Source: Streptomyces zagrosensis (GTDB lineage: Bacteria > Actinomycetota > Actinomycetes > Streptomycetales > Streptomycetaceae). From it: a DNA stretch of 64,000 nt. The stretch is taken from NCBI RefSeq assembly GCF_014203645.1, contig NZ_JACHJL010000001.1, forward strand, positions 62,001 to 126,000. The letters run 5' to 3'. Every line of letters starts with the position of its first letter. The stretch's first letter is position 1. Of the stretch, positions 36,626 to 45,313 are shown one piece after another. A model generated the notes under the pieces. The model did no database searches and was not told the DNA's origin. It saw only the letters and a list, made by a program, of their open reading frames with translations. Both the position numbers and the translations under genes were made by a program.

Positions 36626-36661
36626 GCAAGACTTGAGCAAGCAGCGAAGGGGAGAGCGCGC

Positions 36662-37513
36662 ATGCCAACGAGGGCCGCTCCGACCGCAAGGCAACGCCGC
36701 CTTGGGGCAGAGCTACGCAAGATGCGCGAGCACGCCGGGATGAACGTGGCTCAGGCCGCCGAACAGTTGGGCGTCAACCGCACGCGGATCAGCAACACGG
36801 AGGCTGGTCGCTTCGGTGTGAGCGAGGAGCGGATCAGGACGTTCGCAGCCATCTACTCGTGTGGCGACACGGCGTACGTTGACGCATTGGCCCAGATGGC
36901 CACGGAGCGAGTCCGGGGTTGGTGGGAGGATTACCGGGGGAAGCTCTCCGCTGGTTCCTTAGATCTGGCCGAACTTGAGTACCACGCAATGAGCATGCGG
37001 TCCGTGCAGAACATGCACATTCCGGGACTCCTACAGACCGAGGACTATGCCAAGTCCGTGTTCGCTACGGCCGTACCCGAACTTACGGACACGGAATTGC
37101 GGCGTAGGCTCTCCCATCGACTCAGGCGCCGAGACGTACTAGATAGAGATGATCCGCCCCAGTGCATCTTTCTTGTCCACGAGGCAGCATTGCGACTGGA
37201 ATTCGGTGGGGCCAAGACCATGCGCGGCCAGTTTGATCACCTCATCAGTACGTCGGAGCGTGACAACGTAACCGTGCGCGTCATCCCCTTCTCGGCAGGT
37301 GGCTTTCCGAGCGCGGGAAGCTCCAAACTCTACGTGGGCGCCATCGTTCCGCAACTGGGCACGGTGCAAATCGATGCGCCGACGGGTGTGATGCTGCTCG
37401 ATGCGGAGACGCATCTAATCAATTACCAGCGGGTTCTTGACCGGACGGAGGAACTGTCCCTTGCCCCCGAAGCGACGCGCGACGTCATCTGGTCCCTCGC
37501 GAAACAAGCCTGA
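36662..37513 (+). CDS. XRE regulator with DUF5753 domain (WhiJ-like)
   Basis: 283 residues. N-terminal HTH (about 10-65: LGAELRKMREHAGMNVAQAA then EQLGVNRTRISNTEAGRFG), followed by the DUF5753 domain (WWEDYRGKLSAGSLDLAELE, HIPGLLQTEDYAKSVF, LINYQRVLDRTEELSL). This is the WhiJ/Scr1-type regulator of Streptomyces, usually paired with a small DUF397 protein, as here. Leu 100 is a TTA codon (36959-36961). Its base composition looks less GC-rich than its neighbours. ATG 36662 fits the HTH spacing. Confidence 0.93.
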   Translation: MPTRAAPTARQRRLGAELRKMREHAGMNVAQAAEQLGVNRTRISNTEAGRFGVSEERIRTFAAIYSCGDTAYVDALAQMATERVRGWWEDYRGKLSAGSLDLAELEYHAMSMRSVQNMHIPGLLQTEDYAKSVFATAVPELTDTELRRRLSHRLRRRDVLDRDDPPQCIFLVHEAALRLEFGGAKTMRGQFDHLISTSERDNVTVRVIPFSAGGFPSAGSSKLYVGAIVPQLGTVQIDAPTGVMLLDAETHLINYQRVLDRTEELSLAPEATRDVIWSLAKQA

Positions 37514-37523
37514 AGGTGTGACC

Positions 37524-37862
37524 ATGTGGGAAATAGCTTGGCGAAAGTCCTCGTATTCAGAGGACAGCGAAGGCAACTGCGTCGAACTGGCCTGGCATAA
37601 ATCCTCGTACTCGGGCGAAGCCAACAACAACTGCCTCGAACTCGCCCGCCCCGCGGGCGCCGACTCTGACTGGCAAAAGTCCTCGTACTCCGGGGAAGTA
37701 GCCAACAACTGCCTAGAACTCTCCCGCGCCCCCCAACTGATCCTCCTCCGCGAAAGTGAGGACCCCGACAGCGTCCTCACCACGACCCGGGGCCCGCTTC
37801 AAGGGTTGCTCGCGGCGGCGAAAGCAGGTTCCTTCGATCGGCTTGGATCGGGCCGCCGATGA
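37524..37862 (+). CDS. DUF397 protein with three motif copies
   Basis: 112 residues. The DUF397 hallmark W-x-K-S-S-Y-S...N-C-x-E-L occurs three times: WRKSSYS (from residue 6), WHKSSYS (24) and WQKSSYS (50), each followed by N-C-V/L-E-L. A single DUF397-like tail (ILLRESEDPDSVLTT then LQGLLAAAKAG) ends the domain. Normal members have one copy in ~60 residues, so the N-terminal half has been triplicated. DUF397 proteins are partners of WhiJ-like regulators and may relieve repression. Stop overlaps the next ATG (ATGA). Confidence 0.9.
   Translation: MWEIAWRKSSYSEDSEGNCVELAWHKSSYSGEANNNCLELARPAGADSDWQKSSYSGEVANNCLELSRAPQLILLRESEDPDSVLTTTRGPLQGLLAAAKAGSFDRLGSGRR
37539..37730. repeat. Triplicated DUF397 motif
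   Basis: Three coding units beginning TGGCGAAAGTCCTCGTA, TGGCATAAATCCTCGTA and TGGCAAAAGTCCTCGTA at 37539, 37593 and 37671. Spacings of 54 and 78 nt keep frame. Confidence 0.88.
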
Positions 37863-38797
37863 CGGAGATCGTGTCGTACGAGGACGTTAAGGCCGCTGCC
37901 AAGCGGATCGGTCCGTATGTTCGGCCGGTGACCCTCACCCGGCCTGGCAAGAGCCTGTGGTTCGCGCTCGAATACCTCCAGCACGCCGGGAGTTTCAAGG
38001 CGCGTGGCGCGGCCAACTTCATTACGGCGCACATGGAGGCGGGGACCATGCCGCGGGCGGGTGTCGTCATTGCCTCTGGTGGTAATGCGGGGCTCGCCGT
38101 CGCGTGGGCCGCCGCGCGGCTCGGCATGCCGGCGACCGTGTTCACGCCGACCACGTCGCCCGCGGTCAAGGTGGACCGGATTCGGGCCCTGGGTACGGAC
38201 ACGTTCCTGGTGGGCACCGAGTACGCCGAGGCGCTAGCCGCGTCGCGCGAGTACGCGGCCGAGTTCGGGGCGCTCCTGTCGCACGCGTATGACCATCCGC
38301 TGGTCGCCGCCGGGGCGGGCACCCTGTTCGACGAGATCAAGCGGACCGAACCCAGGCTCGACACCGTGATCGTCGCCTGTGGGGGTGGCGGGCTGTTCGC
38401 GGGGGTCGCCGCCGCCGCGTACCAGCATGGGGTGCGAGTCGTCGCTGTCGAGCCGACTGGTTGCCCGACGCTGCACGCCGCCATTGAGGCGGGCCGGCCC
38501 GTTCAGGTGGGTGTGGACTCGATCGCGGCTGATGCGCTCGGGGCCCGGTTGGTGACCCCGGCCGCGCTGCACTGGGCGCGCGAGAGCAACGCGTCGGCGG
38601 TGCTCGTACCGGACGAGGCGATCATCGCCGCACGTCGGACGCTGTGGGACGAGCACCGCATCGTTGTGGAGCACTCGGCAGCCGCCTCGTATGCCGCCTT
38701 GCTGAGCGGGGCGTATCGGCCGGCGCCGGGCGAGCGGGTGTGTGCCGTGCTGTGCGGCGCCAACACCGACCCCTCCGACCTGGTGGTTCGCGCGTAA
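37859..38797 (+). CDS. PLP-dependent threonine/serine dehydratase-like enzyme
   Basis: 312-residue fold-type II PLP enzyme (threonine dehydratase / serine racemase group) that would deaminate hydroxy-amino acids. Seen: the PLP lysine in AGSFKARGAANF, the phosphate-loop/Asn motif VIASGGNAGLAVAWAA and the PLP phosphate glycine loop VIVACGGGGLFAGVAA. It lacks an ACT regulatory domain, so it is probably catabolic or a racemase. Its start overlaps the DUF397 gene, an odd pairing that suggests co-transcription with the whiJ-like genes. Confidence 0.9.
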   Translation: MTEIVSYEDVKAAAKRIGPYVRPVTLTRPGKSLWFALEYLQHAGSFKARGAANFITAHMEAGTMPRAGVVIASGGNAGLAVAWAAARLGMPATVFTPTTSPAVKVDRIRALGTDTFLVGTEYAEALAASREYAAEFGALLSHAYDHPLVAAGAGTLFDEIKRTEPRLDTVIVACGGGGLFAGVAAAAYQHGVRVVAVEPTGCPTLHAAIEAGRPVQVGVDSIAADALGARLVTPAALHWARESNASAVLVPDEAIIAARRTLWDEHRIVVEHSAAASYAALLSGAYRPAPGERVCAVLCGANTDPSDLVVRA

Positions 38798-38914
38798 CGC
38801 AGGACCCGCGCGGCCATCGTGCGGCGCGGGGACTGGGGTGGGGCCTATGCCCCGGTCCGTAGGAGCCCACCGACCCTGGGTCGGTGGGCTCGCCGCGTAC
38901 GGGACAATGAACGC

Positions 38915-39661
38915 ATGAGTCTGTTCCGCGACGACGGCATCGTGCTGCGCACCCAGAAGCTGGGGGAGGCGGACCGAATCATCACGCTGCTGACCCGCGG
39001 ACACGGCCGAGTGCGGGCCGTGGCCCGCGGGGTGCGGCGGACCAAATCGAAGTTCGGGGCGCGGCTTGAGCCCTTCTCGCACGTGGACGTGCAGTTCTTC
39101 GCCCGTGGCAGCGAGCTGATCGGCCGCGGCCTCCCGCTGTGTACGCAGAGCGAGATCATCGCTCCGTACGGTGGCAATATCGTCACCGACTACGCGCGGT
39201 ACACGGCCGGCACGGCCATGCTGGAGACCGCCGAGCGGTTCACCGATCACGAGGGCGAGCCCGCGGTCCAGCAGTATCTGCTGCTCGTCGGTGGTTTGCG
39301 GACGCTCGCCGCGGGCGAGCATGAAGCCCGCCTGGTGCTCGACGCGTTCCTGCTGCGCTCGCTCGCGGTCAACGGCTATGCCCCCAGCTTCGGGAACTGC
39401 GCCAGGTGCGGAATGCCGGGGCCCAACCGATTCTTCTCGGTGGGCGCGGGCGGCGTGGTCTGCGCGGACTGCCGGGTACCCGGAAGCGTCGTACCCTCTG
39501 CGGAGTCGCTGACACTGCTCGGCGCGCTGCTGACCGGAGACTGGCCGACCGCCGACGCGTGTGAGGCACGCCATGTGCGGGAGGGCAGCGGCCTGGTGGC
39601 GGCGTATTTGCACTGGCACCTGGAGCGGGGCCTGCGCTCGCTGCGGTATGTAGAGAAGTGA
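38915..39661 (+). CDS. recO: DNA repair protein RecO
   Basis: 248 residues. RecO helps load RecA onto SSB-coated DNA in the RecFOR pathway. N-terminal OB fold (MSLFRDDGIVLRTQKLGEAD), helical middle and a C-terminal zinc finger CARCGMPG...CADC. ATG 38915 fits the canonical N-terminus; the frame is open upstream but not homologous. It precedes uppS, an order common in actinobacteria. Confidence 0.95.
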   Translation: MSLFRDDGIVLRTQKLGEADRIITLLTRGHGRVRAVARGVRRTKSKFGARLEPFSHVDVQFFARGSELIGRGLPLCTQSEIIAPYGGNIVTDYARYTAGTAMLETAERFTDHEGEPAVQQYLLLVGGLRTLAAGEHEARLVLDAFLLRSLAVNGYAPSFGNCARCGMPGPNRFFSVGAGGVVCADCRVPGSVVPSAESLTLLGALLTGDWPTADACEARHVREGSGLVAAYLHWHLERGLRSLRYVEK

Positions 39662-39744
39662 CGTACGGGCCGAAGCGGCGTAGCTGCGGGAGCGGCGTGC
39701 GTGGCGAACGCGGAAACGGACACGTGACACGAGCGGAAGAGTGA

Positions 39745-39780
39745 CGCGCCGGGCGGGGCATGCGGGCCGCGCCCGGCGCG
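39745..39780. terminator. Terminator-like hairpin between recO and uppS
   Basis: Perfect 11-bp stem CGCGCCGGGCG / CGCCCGGCGCG with a 14-nt loop, 83 nt after the recO stop. No U-run follows, as is usual in high-GC actinobacteria. Confidence 0.55.
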
Positions 39781-39856
39781 GCGTAGGAGAAGACGGCGTA
39801 CAGCAGACGCCGGTACGAATGAGGCTGACGGCGTAGACGCGCCGTACGAGCGAGGT

Positions 39857-40720
39857 ATGGGAGACGTGGCACGCATGGCACGACGCGGATTCATGGGCCG
39901 GACCCGACGCGAATACCAGGCTCCGGAACCGCATCCGTCCGGTGCGCGACCGCCGAAGATCCCGGGTGAACTGGTGCCCAAGCACGTGGCGATCGTCATG
40001 GACGGCAACGGCCGGTGGGCCAAGGAACGCGGGCTCCCGCGTACGGAGGGGCACAAGGTCGGCGAGGGCGTGGTGCTCGACGTGCTCAAGGGATGCCTGG
40101 AGATGGGCGTCAAGAACCTGTCGCTGTACGCCTTTTCCACCGAGAACTGGAAGCGCTCACCCGACGAGGTGCGCTTCTTGATGAACTTCAACCGCGAGGT
40201 CATCCGCCGCCGCCGAGACCAGATGGACGAGTTGGGCATCCGCATCCGATGGGCCGGACGGATGCCGAAGTTGTGGAAGTCGGTGGCCAAGGAGCTCCAG
40301 GTCGCGCAAGAGCAGACCAAGGACAACGACGCCATGACGTTGTACTTCTGCCTCAACTACGGGGGCCGCGCGGAGATCGCGGACGCGGCTGCCGCGCTGG
40401 CCGCCGATGTGGCGGCGGGACGGCTCGACCCGTCGAAGGTGAACGAGAAGACGCTGGCGAAGTACCTCTACTACCCGGACATGCCGGACGTGGATCTCTT
40501 TGTGCGGCCGTCCGGCGAGCAGCGGACGTCCAACTACCTGATCTGGCAGAGCGCGTACGCGGAGATGGTGTTCCAGGACGTGTTGTGGCCCGACTTCGAC
40601 CGGCGGGACCTGTGGCGCGCATGTCTGGAGTTCGCGCAGCGTGACCGGCGATTCGGCGGCGCGGACCCGAGCCTTCCGGGCGCCGACGGATCGCCGGCGG
40701 GCAGCGAAGCGGGTTCCTAG
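39857..40720 (+). CDS. uppS: Isoprenyl (undecaprenyl) diphosphate synthase
   Basis: Cis-prenyltransferase making the long-chain lipid carrier for cell wall synthesis. 287 residues. Seen: catalytic [17 protein letters not shown] (Asp 49), [18 protein letters not shown] and the C-terminal substrate-binding [19 protein letters not shown]. Actinobacteria have several paralogues with different chain lengths, so the exact product is uncertain. ATG 39857 or 39875 may be the start. Confidence 0.93.
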   Translation: MGDVARMARRGFMGRTRREYQAPEPHPSGARPPKIPGELVPKHVAIVMDGNGRWAKERGLPRTEGHKVGEGVVLDVLKGCLEMGVKNLSLYAFSTENWKRSPDEVRFLMNFNREVIRRRRDQMDELGIRIRWAGRMPKLWKSVAKELQVAQEQTKDNDAMTLYFCLNYGGRAEIADAAAALAADVAAGRLDPSKVNEKTLAKYLYYPDMPDVDLFVRPSGEQRTSNYLIWQSAYAEMVFQDVLWPDFDRRDLWRACLEFAQRDRRFGGADPSLPGADGSPAGSEAGS

Positions 40721-40836
40721 CGGTCGCTCCGTGCTGGCCCCTGGGGCTCTTGTGGCTATCCCTGTCGTTGCTGTCGTTGCTGCCGTGGTGGTCCTCGTGG
40801 CGGACAGCCGGTCCCGGAGGCGGGAGGGCCGTTGAC

Positions 40837-40905
40837 GCCGCGCGTGGCGGAAGGGCTATCAACGCCGCGCGTGGCGGATGAAACCTCAGCGCCACGCGTG
40901 GCGGA
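40837..40905. repeat. 27-nt-period triplicate of a gene end
   Basis: GCCGCGCGTGGCGGA at 40837-40851 and 40864-40878, and GCCACGCGTGGCGGA at 40891-40905. The third copy encodes the C-terminal I-R-H-A-W-R of the DUF1707 protein (minus strand); the others are tandem duplicates beyond its stop. Each copy is near-palindromic. Confidence 0.85.
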
Positions 40906-41428
40906 TCTTCAACCGTCCGAAGCCCATGGCCCCAGAGATCCGGATCGTCGGCCCGCTGGGGCGGGAGCGCCGCGGGGGCTTGTAGTGCACGTCTTTCCAC
41001 CCGGTGCTCAGACCCTCGACGTCGACAATCGCGTCGCGGGGCACCGTGATCTTGGCTCTGCCGGTGCCGAGTTGCAACTCGATATCGACTACCGCGTGCT
41101 CGATGACAGCCCGAGACAAGTTCAGGTGCACTCTGCCGAATGCGGACTCGACCTTGAGGCTCCGAGGCACCCGCCATGCGCCGCGCCGCTGGATGCGACC
41201 GCTGGCGGCGGCGATCGTGGACGTGGTGGCCGCCTTCTCAGGCGGGAGCGAGGCCAGCGCCGACACGAGCTCGCTGTGCTTCTTGGCGGTGAGCACCTGG
41301 TGGAGGCGTTCGTCCAAGTCGTCGTGCGCGATGTGCCCTTCGGCGTACGCCTCCTGTAGGCGCCGCACACCCGTCTCGCGGACGTCCTCGCTGATCAGTG
41401 GCGGCCGGTCTTCCGGCGGTGCGGTCAC
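40886..41428 (-). CDS. DUF1707 / LiaF-like C-terminal domain protein
   Basis: 180 residues. The N-terminal DUF1707 motif (ISEDVRETGVRRLQEAYAEG then HIAHDDLDERLHQVLTAK) is followed by a beta-rich cell-wall-active-antibiotics-response (LiaF-like) domain with VESAFGRVHLNLS and DIELQLGTGRAKITVP. No membrane segment is visible. Probably a soluble envelope-stress-related protein; function unproven. Starts with GTG 41428 without a strong SD. Confidence 0.85.
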   Translation of the reverse strand: MTAPPEDRPPLISEDVRETGVRRLQEAYAEGHIAHDDLDERLHQVLTAKKHSELVSALASLPPEKAATTSTIAAASGRIQRRGAWRVPRSLKVESAFGRVHLNLSRAVIEHAVVDIELQLGTGRAKITVPRDAIVDVEGLSTGWKDVHYKPPRRSRPSGPTIRISGAMGFGRLKIRHAWR

Positions 41429-41719
41429 TTTTGCACTCTACTGCCGTGCCGGCGATGCGAACGCGCCAAAGTCCGTACCGGGCCAGGCATCCGATGGGAG
41501 GCCGACCGCTCGTCATCATGGCCAATCATGGCCTGCATCGCCCAACCCGGCTGGCCTACGCGGTCCCCGTACGACCCCCTATACGGCCCGTATGCGGCCC
41601 CTATGTGGTCGCAGCACTAGCGGCGGCAACGCAGGGTGCTCGCGGTCTACGCGAGGTGCTAGAGGGTGCTGCGCGAGGTGTCGGCGGGTGCTACCCGAGG
41701 TGCCAGCGGGGAAGGGCGC

Positions 41720-42136
41720 TCAGCCCTTCGCCGCCTCGCATTCGCCGCACGTACCGAAGATCTCGATCGTGTGGGCCACATCAACGAAGCCATGCTCCGC
41801 CGCGATCGAGTCGGCCCACTTCTCCACGGCCGGGCCCTCGACCTCGACCGCCTTGCCGCAGGAACGGCACACCAGGTGATGGTGGTGGTCATCGGTGCTG
41901 CACCGACGGTAGACGGACTCGCCCTCGTCCGTACGCAGGACATCGACCTCGCCCGCGTCGGCGAGGGACTGGAGCGTGCGGTAGACCGTGGTCAGGCCGA
42001 CCGAGTCGCCGCGGTGCTTGAGCATGTCGTGGAGGTCCTGCGCACTGCGGAACTCGTCCACCTCGTCCAGCGCCGCCGCCACCGCGGCGCGCTGTCTGGT
42101 TGCTCGGCCGCGTACTGGGGGACCCGCGGTCGCCAC
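41720..42136 (-). CDS. zur: Zinc uptake regulator Zur (Fur family)
   Basis: 138-residue Zn-dependent repressor. Winged helix (VAAALDEVDEFRSAQDLHDM then GLTTVYRTLQSLADAGEVDV), regulatory metal-site histidines in STDDHHHHLVC, and structural zinc CxxC pairs CRSC and CGEC. Clustering with znuBCA identifies it as Zur rather than Fur. GTG 42136 has GAGGAGG 5 nt upstream, so it is preferred over the longer frame to 42220. It presumably represses the znu genes through the sites near 45292-45328. Confidence 0.93.
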   Translation of the reverse strand: MATAGPPVRGRATRQRAAVAAALDEVDEFRSAQDLHDMLKHRGDSVGLTTVYRTLQSLADAGEVDVLRTDEGESVYRRCSTDDHHHHLVCRSCGKAVEVEGPAVEKWADSIAAEHGFVDVAHTIEIFGTCGECEAAKG

Positions 42137-42244
42137 AGTTGCCTCCTCAATCTCCTGCTCGTTGCCTGTCCGGCATCCGGCTGGACATTGTGCCAGTCTG
42201 CCAGGTGGCGTGACCGGCACGAAGACGCCTTCCCGCCCCGCCTG

Positions 42245-43141
42245 TCACACCCGTACGTCGTCGTTGGCCGATATGTGACGGGCAGGGGCCTCCACGGTGC
42301 ACTGTTCCTCCGCCAGTGCCGCGCGCCGCGCTCGCCTTCGGGTCAGTGGCGCCGCGAGCACGGTGATCACGGCGAAGACACCGATGGCCAGAACGACGAT
42401 GCTCGCGCCGGGCGGCACATCCTCGTAATAGGAATAGCTGGTACCGGACAGCGTCACCAACAGCCCGATTGCGATCGAAAGGGCCAGCGTCGTACGGAAG
42501 CTGCGGGTGGCCTGCTGCGCGGCGGCGACCGGGACCACCATCAGCGCGCTGACCAGCAACAGTCCGACCACCCGCATGGCCACGGTGACGGTGACCGCCG
42601 CCGTGACGGCGAGCAGCAGGTTCAAGAACCGGACCGGCAGCCCGGTCACTCGCGCGAACTCCTCGTCCTGGCAGATGGCGAAGAGCTGACGGCGCAGCCC
42701 CAGCGTGATCAAGATCACGAAGGCCGCCAGCACGCAGATCGTGCGGACATCCTGCTGCGAGACCGTGGTGATTGAGCCGAAGAGATACGAGGTGAGGTTG
42801 GCGTTGGAGCCGGTGTCCGACATGTTGATCAGCAGGACGCCGCCCGCCATGCCGCCGTAGAAGAGCATCGCCAACGCGAGATCGCCGCGAGCCTTCCCGT
42901 ACCAGCGGATCAACTCCATCAAGATCGCCCCGAGCGAGGCTACCGCTACGGCCGTCCATACCGGGTTGTTGCCGGTCAGGAAGCCGAGCGCGACGCCGGT
43001 GAGGGCGACGTGCCCGATGCCGTCACCCATGATCGCCTGGCGGCGCTGGACGAGGTAGATCCCCACGGCGGGGGCGGTGATGCCCACCAGGACGGCGGCG
43101 AGCAGCGCCCGCTGCATGAAGGCGTAATCGAGCATTTCCAT
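42245..43141 (-). CDS. znuB: Zinc ABC transporter permease ZnuB
   Basis: 298-residue ABC-3 family permease with about eight hydrophobic segments (for example ALLAAVLVGITAPAVGIYLV, LLVSALMVVPVAAAQQ). Imports Zn2+ with ZnuC and ZnuA. ATG 43141 shares its A with the TGA of znuC, so the two are translationally coupled. The C-terminus is charged and cytoplasmic. Confidence 0.93.
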   Translation of the reverse strand: MEMLDYAFMQRALLAAVLVGITAPAVGIYLVQRRQAIMGDGIGHVALTGVALGFLTGNNPVWTAVAVASLGAILMELIRWYGKARGDLALAMLFYGGMAGGVLLINMSDTGSNANLTSYLFGSITTVSQQDVRTICVLAAFVILITLGLRRQLFAICQDEEFARVTGLPVRFLNLLLAVTAAVTVTVAMRVVGLLLVSALMVVPVAAAQQATRSFRTTLALSIAIGLLVTLSGTSYSYYEDVPPGASIVVLAIGVFAVITVLAAPLTRRRARRAALAEEQCTVEAPARHISANDDVRV

Positions 43142-44073
43142 CAGGTCAGCAGCCCCGTCCGGATCGGTTCCGCGGCGTACGCGGCGTGCGGGTGGATGTG
43201 GTCGTGGCCGGGTAGGGCGTGCTGGCCGACCGCCTGGGGCGGCGGACCGTCGTGCACCACGCAACCGTCGCGGAGCACCACGGCCCGGTCGATGAGAGGC
43301 TCAAGCGGCCCCAGCTCATGCAGGACGAGCAGCACTGTGGTGCCCTCGGCGACCTGCTGACGCAGTGCGTCCGCCAGCACCTGCTGGCTGGCCAGGTCAA
43401 CGCCGGCCATCGGCTCGTCCATGATCAGCAGCTCGGGTTCGCCGGCGAGGGCACGGGCGATCAACACCCGCTGGTGTTGGCCGCCGGAGAGCGCGTTGAC
43501 CGAGTCTTTGGCTCGGTCGGCCATGCCCACCAACTCCAGGGCCCGATCCACGGCGGCTCGATCATCGCGGCCTGGCCAGCGCAGCTTCGTACGGGCGAGG
43601 CGCCCGGAGGACACCACTTCGCGAACGGTCGCAGGGACGCCGCTGGCGGCCGTGGTGCGCTGCGGCATATAGCCGACGCGGGCCCACTGGCGAAAGCGCC
43701 GGCGCGGGATGCCGAACAGCTCCAACTCGCCTGAATTTAGCGGGACTTGACCGACGACGGCGCGTATCATCGTGGACTTTCCGGAGCCGTTCGCGCCGAG
43801 CAGGGCGACCACCTCGCCGCGGCGGACCGTCAGGTCCACGCCGCGCAGCACGGGCCGCGAGCCGAGTGAGGCCCGCGCACCGCGCACGGTGATGACCGGC
43901 TCGCGCTCCTCGTCCGAGGACTTGGCTGCGTACGCCGCAGGCTCTGGGTGTACTGCGTGTGCTGCCTGTTCCGTGTGTTCTGTCTGTTCCGCGCGTTCTG
44001 CGTGTTCCGTCGTGGGCCGCTCGGCCGCATTGGATATGACTCCGGCGGCCCCTCCACCTCGCTCGCTCGCCAC
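43141..44073 (-). CDS. znuC: Zinc ABC transporter ATPase ZnuC
   Basis: 310 residues. ATPase domain with Walker A LLGANGSGKST, Q-loop VGYMPQR, signature LSGGQHQR, Walker B LLIMDEP and H-loop LVLHELG. GTG 44073 is chosen because GGAGG lies 5 nt upstream. The first ~55 residues are an unusual Glu/His/Thr/Ala repeat (TEHAERAEQTEHTEQAAHA), and the C-terminus has HALPGHDHIHPHA, so both ends could bind zinc. The longer frame to 44376 would overlap znuA and is unlikely. Confidence 0.9.
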   Translation of the reverse strand: MASERGGGAAGVISNAAERPTTEHAERAEQTEHTEQAAHAVHPEPAAYAAKSSDEEREPVITVRGARASLGSRPVLRGVDLTVRRGEVVALLGANGSGKSTMIRAVVGQVPLNSGELELFGIPRRRFRQWARVGYMPQRTTAASGVPATVREVVSSGRLARTKLRWPGRDDRAAVDRALELVGMADRAKDSVNALSGGQHQRVLIARALAGEPELLIMDEPMAGVDLASQQVLADALRQQVAEGTTVLLVLHELGPLEPLIDRAVVLRDGCVVHDGPPPQAVGQHALPGHDHIHPHAAYAAEPIRTGLLT

Positions 44074-44281
44074 GCCTACCTCCGCGATGATCTCTCGTTG
44101 GTCTTGACCGCTGTGCCGGCCGTTTTTCGCTATTGCCTGGGTCATTCTTGTTGCTGTTGTTCTTGTGGTGGCTGTTGTTGCTTTGGCTGTTGCCGTAATT
44201 GCTGCTGCGGCCGGCGTGTCGGCTGCGTGGGGGAGGGGGTGTGTGCGGCGAGTGTTACGGGTGGGCGCGGAGACCGTGGCG

Positions 44282-45292
44282 CTACTTGGCGCCGAGCGCC
44301 TGCCGCAGGGCGGCGAGGTTGGCCCGCATGACCTCGAAGTAGTCGTCGCCCTTTGACTTGTCGTTGATGCCCTCAATGGGATCGAGGACGCCGGTCTTTA
44401 GGCCGGTGTCCTCGGCAACGGTCTCGGCTCCCTTGTTGCTGGCCAGGGTCTCGAAGAAGACCGTGCTCACCTTCTCCTTCTTCGCGATCTCCTGGATCTC
44501 CTTGATCCGGGCCGGGCTCGCCTCGGCCTCGGGGGAGATGCCGGAGATCCCTTCTTGGTCCAGACCGTATCGCTCGGCGAGGTAGCCGAACGCCGAGTGG
44601 GTGGTGATGAAGGTGTCGGTGGTGCGGTTCTTCAAGCCGGTGGTGAAGTCCTTGTCGAGCGCGTTGAGCTTCGTGACCAGCGCGTCGGTGTTCTTCTTGA
44701 AGGCGGCCTTGTGGTCGGGGTCCGCCTCGGCGAGCTTGTTGTTCAGGCCCTTGGCCACCTCGGCGTACTTCGCTGGGTCGAGCCAGATGTGCGGGTCGCC
44801 GCCGGCCTCGCTGCCGTGGTCGTGCCCGTGCTCGTCTTCGTGCTCGCCCGCGCTGTGATCTTCGTCGCCGTGGCCCTCTTCGTCGCCGTGCTCATGGCCG
44901 CCGACCGCGGACCCGTGCTTCTCCAGCGAGGTCAGCTCGGCCGCGTCCACCTTGTGCTTGGCCTCGGACTGGCCGACCGCCTCGTCCACGGCGGGCTGTA
45001 GGCCCTTCAGGTAGAGGACGACATCGGCCTTGCTCAATTCGGCCACCTGGCGAGGTTTGAGCTCTAGGTCGTGCGGCTCCACGCCGGGCTTGGTGAGGGT
45101 GCTGACGTGGACATGCTCGCCACCGATCTGCTTGGCGAGGAACTCCATCGGATAGAACGACGCTACGACCTGCGGCTTTCCGTCCTTGCCGGCACTGTCG
45201 GAGTCGTCGGAGCAGGCGGAGAGCGTGACCAGCGAGAGCGCGGTAGCGCCGGCTATCGCGGTGGCGGGCATGAGGCGTCGTCTTACGTTCAT
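44282..45292 (-). CDS. znuA: Zinc ABC transporter substrate-binding lipoprotein ZnuA
   Basis: 336-residue cluster A-I binding protein. Signal peptide with lipobox LSAC; the high-affinity site residues include EPHDLEL, DPHIWLDP and THSAFGYLAERYG. Between them is the His/Glu/Asp-rich loop (GGHEHGDEEGHGDEDH, EHEDEHGHDHG) that captures zinc. The start is uncertain: ATG 45292, ATG 45301 or TTG 45307 lack an SD, and a Zur-box-like site overlaps them, so the mRNA may be leaderless. First gene of znuACB-zur. Confidence 0.93.
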   Translation of the reverse strand: MNVRRRLMPATAIAGATALSLVTLSACSDDSDSAGKDGKPQVVASFYPMEFLAKQIGGEHVHVSTLTKPGVEPHDLELKPRQVAELSKADVVLYLKGLQPAVDEAVGQSEAKHKVDAAELTSLEKHGSAVGGHEHGDEEGHGDEDHSAGEHEDEHGHDHGSEAGGDPHIWLDPAKYAEVAKGLNNKLAEADPDHKAAFKKNTDALVTKLNALDKDFTTGLKNRTTDTFITTHSAFGYLAERYGLDQEGISGISPEAEASPARIKEIQEIAKKEKVSTVFFETLASNKGAETVAEDTGLKTGVLDPIEGINDKSKGDDYFEVMRANLAALRQALGAK

Positions 45293-45306
45293 GACAGTCA
45301 TTTTCA
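45292..45306 (-). promoter_or_regulatory. Zur-box-like site overlapping znuA start
   Basis: On the minus strand TGAAAATGACTGTCA, close to the actinobacterial Zur consensus TGAAAATGATTTTCA (12 of 15 positions). Confidence 0.7.
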
Positions 45307-45313
45307 ACTAAAG

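Noticed and set aside
40731..40835. 34-codon frame after uppS with one hydrophobic segment (VAIPVVAVVAAVVVLVADS)
   Set aside because: Could be a tiny membrane protein, but it has no ribosome-binding site, a weak GTG start and its end runs into the 27-nt repeats; evidence too thin.
44074..44376. Longer znuC start at ATG 44145 or beyond
   Set aside because: Thr/Ala/Arg low complexity, no SD, and the longest form overlaps znuA; GTG 44073 has GGAGG at ideal spacing.
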